DNA of 64,000 nucleotides from Malurus cyaneus samueli. Its lineage: Eukaryota; Chordata; Aves; Passeriformes; Maluridae. Positions 63,915-64,000 of this stretch are shown piece by piece; position 1 is the stretch's first letter; the number at the start of each line of letters is the position of its first letter. The stretch lies in the NCBI GenBank assembly GCA_009741485.1, contig CM019214.1, forward strand, positions 21,598,267 through 21,662,266. The letters are read 5' to 3'. Under the pieces are notes generated by a model, which saw only the letters and a list, made by a program, of their open reading frames with translations, was not told where the DNA came from and ran no database searches. Both the position numbers and the translations under genes were made by a program.

Positions 63915-64000
63915 CCTGATGGAATGCATCCATGAGTACTGAGGGAGATGGCGGATATCATTGCAAGGCCATTCTCCATCATTTTTGATCCACCAGGACT
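63915..64000 (+). mobile_element. CR1 LINE, start of reverse-transcriptase region (cut)
   Basis: Partner of 44,985 onward. The plus-strand frame begins GPDG and continues with a recognisable CR1 segment ending near SIIFD, less damaged than in copy 1. Cut by the window end. Confidence 0.85.

Larger units (their letters stand above)
49352..64000 (+). repeat. Large direct duplication, copy 2 (cut by window end)
   Basis: Collinear with copy 1 from about 27,911/27,929, except that the equivalent of about 28,052-30,763 is missing. Differences from copy 1 are mostly one- to few-base indels, often in homopolymers, plus a few divergent patches. The copy continues past the window end inside the CR1 insertion. 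Confidence 0.95.

Overview
The window looks like AT-rich, gene-poor nuclear DNA from a bird. The evidence is several CR1 (chicken repeat 1) LINE fragments, avian-type retroviral LTRs, no mammalian-type SINEs that I could recognise, and many AT-rich microsatellites. I found no open reading frame on either strand that I could defend as a cellular gene, and no recognisable exon, tRNA or rRNA gene. A songbird is plausible but not proven.

Layout. Positions 1-27,830 are mostly single-copy non-coding sequence. They hold an avian LTR remnant (7,350-7,620), a CR1 3' end (11,290-11,815, minus), a solo retroviral LTR with readable U3/R/U5 signals (12,577-13,223, minus), a GATA microsatellite (15,306-15,380), a truncated ERVL-type LTR (18,870-19,225) and a CR1 reverse-transcriptase fragment (23,325-23,735, plus). 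From 28,637 to 31,016 lies an unusual compound array. Blocks of telomere-like CCCTAA repeats alternate with blocks of a 26-bp minisatellite, and several of the switches are marked by a small palindrome. From about 27,911 to a 25-N gap (49,327-49,351) comes a segment of roughly 21 kb. Directly after the gap the same segment starts again and runs, collinear and in the same orientation, to the window end.

The two copies share every landmark: a compound-array remnant, a 1.05-kb ERVL-type solo LTR with a 5-bp target-site duplication, a CA microsatellite, a CR1 3' end and a CR1 reverse-transcriptase region. They differ mainly by scattered short indels, by about 2.7 kb missing from copy 2, and by a poly-G block only in copy 1. 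Because the second copy begins right after an N gap, the simplest reading is two overlapping contigs (or two haplotypes) that were placed end to end rather than merged. A real tandem segmental duplication is the alternative. An exact 84-bp duplication around a single N at 62,700 is a second probable assembly scar.

There is no operon or pathway here. The biology worth following is the compound telomere/26-mer array with its junction palindromes, the intact solo LTRs, and a few CpG-retaining stretches that could be conserved non-coding elements.
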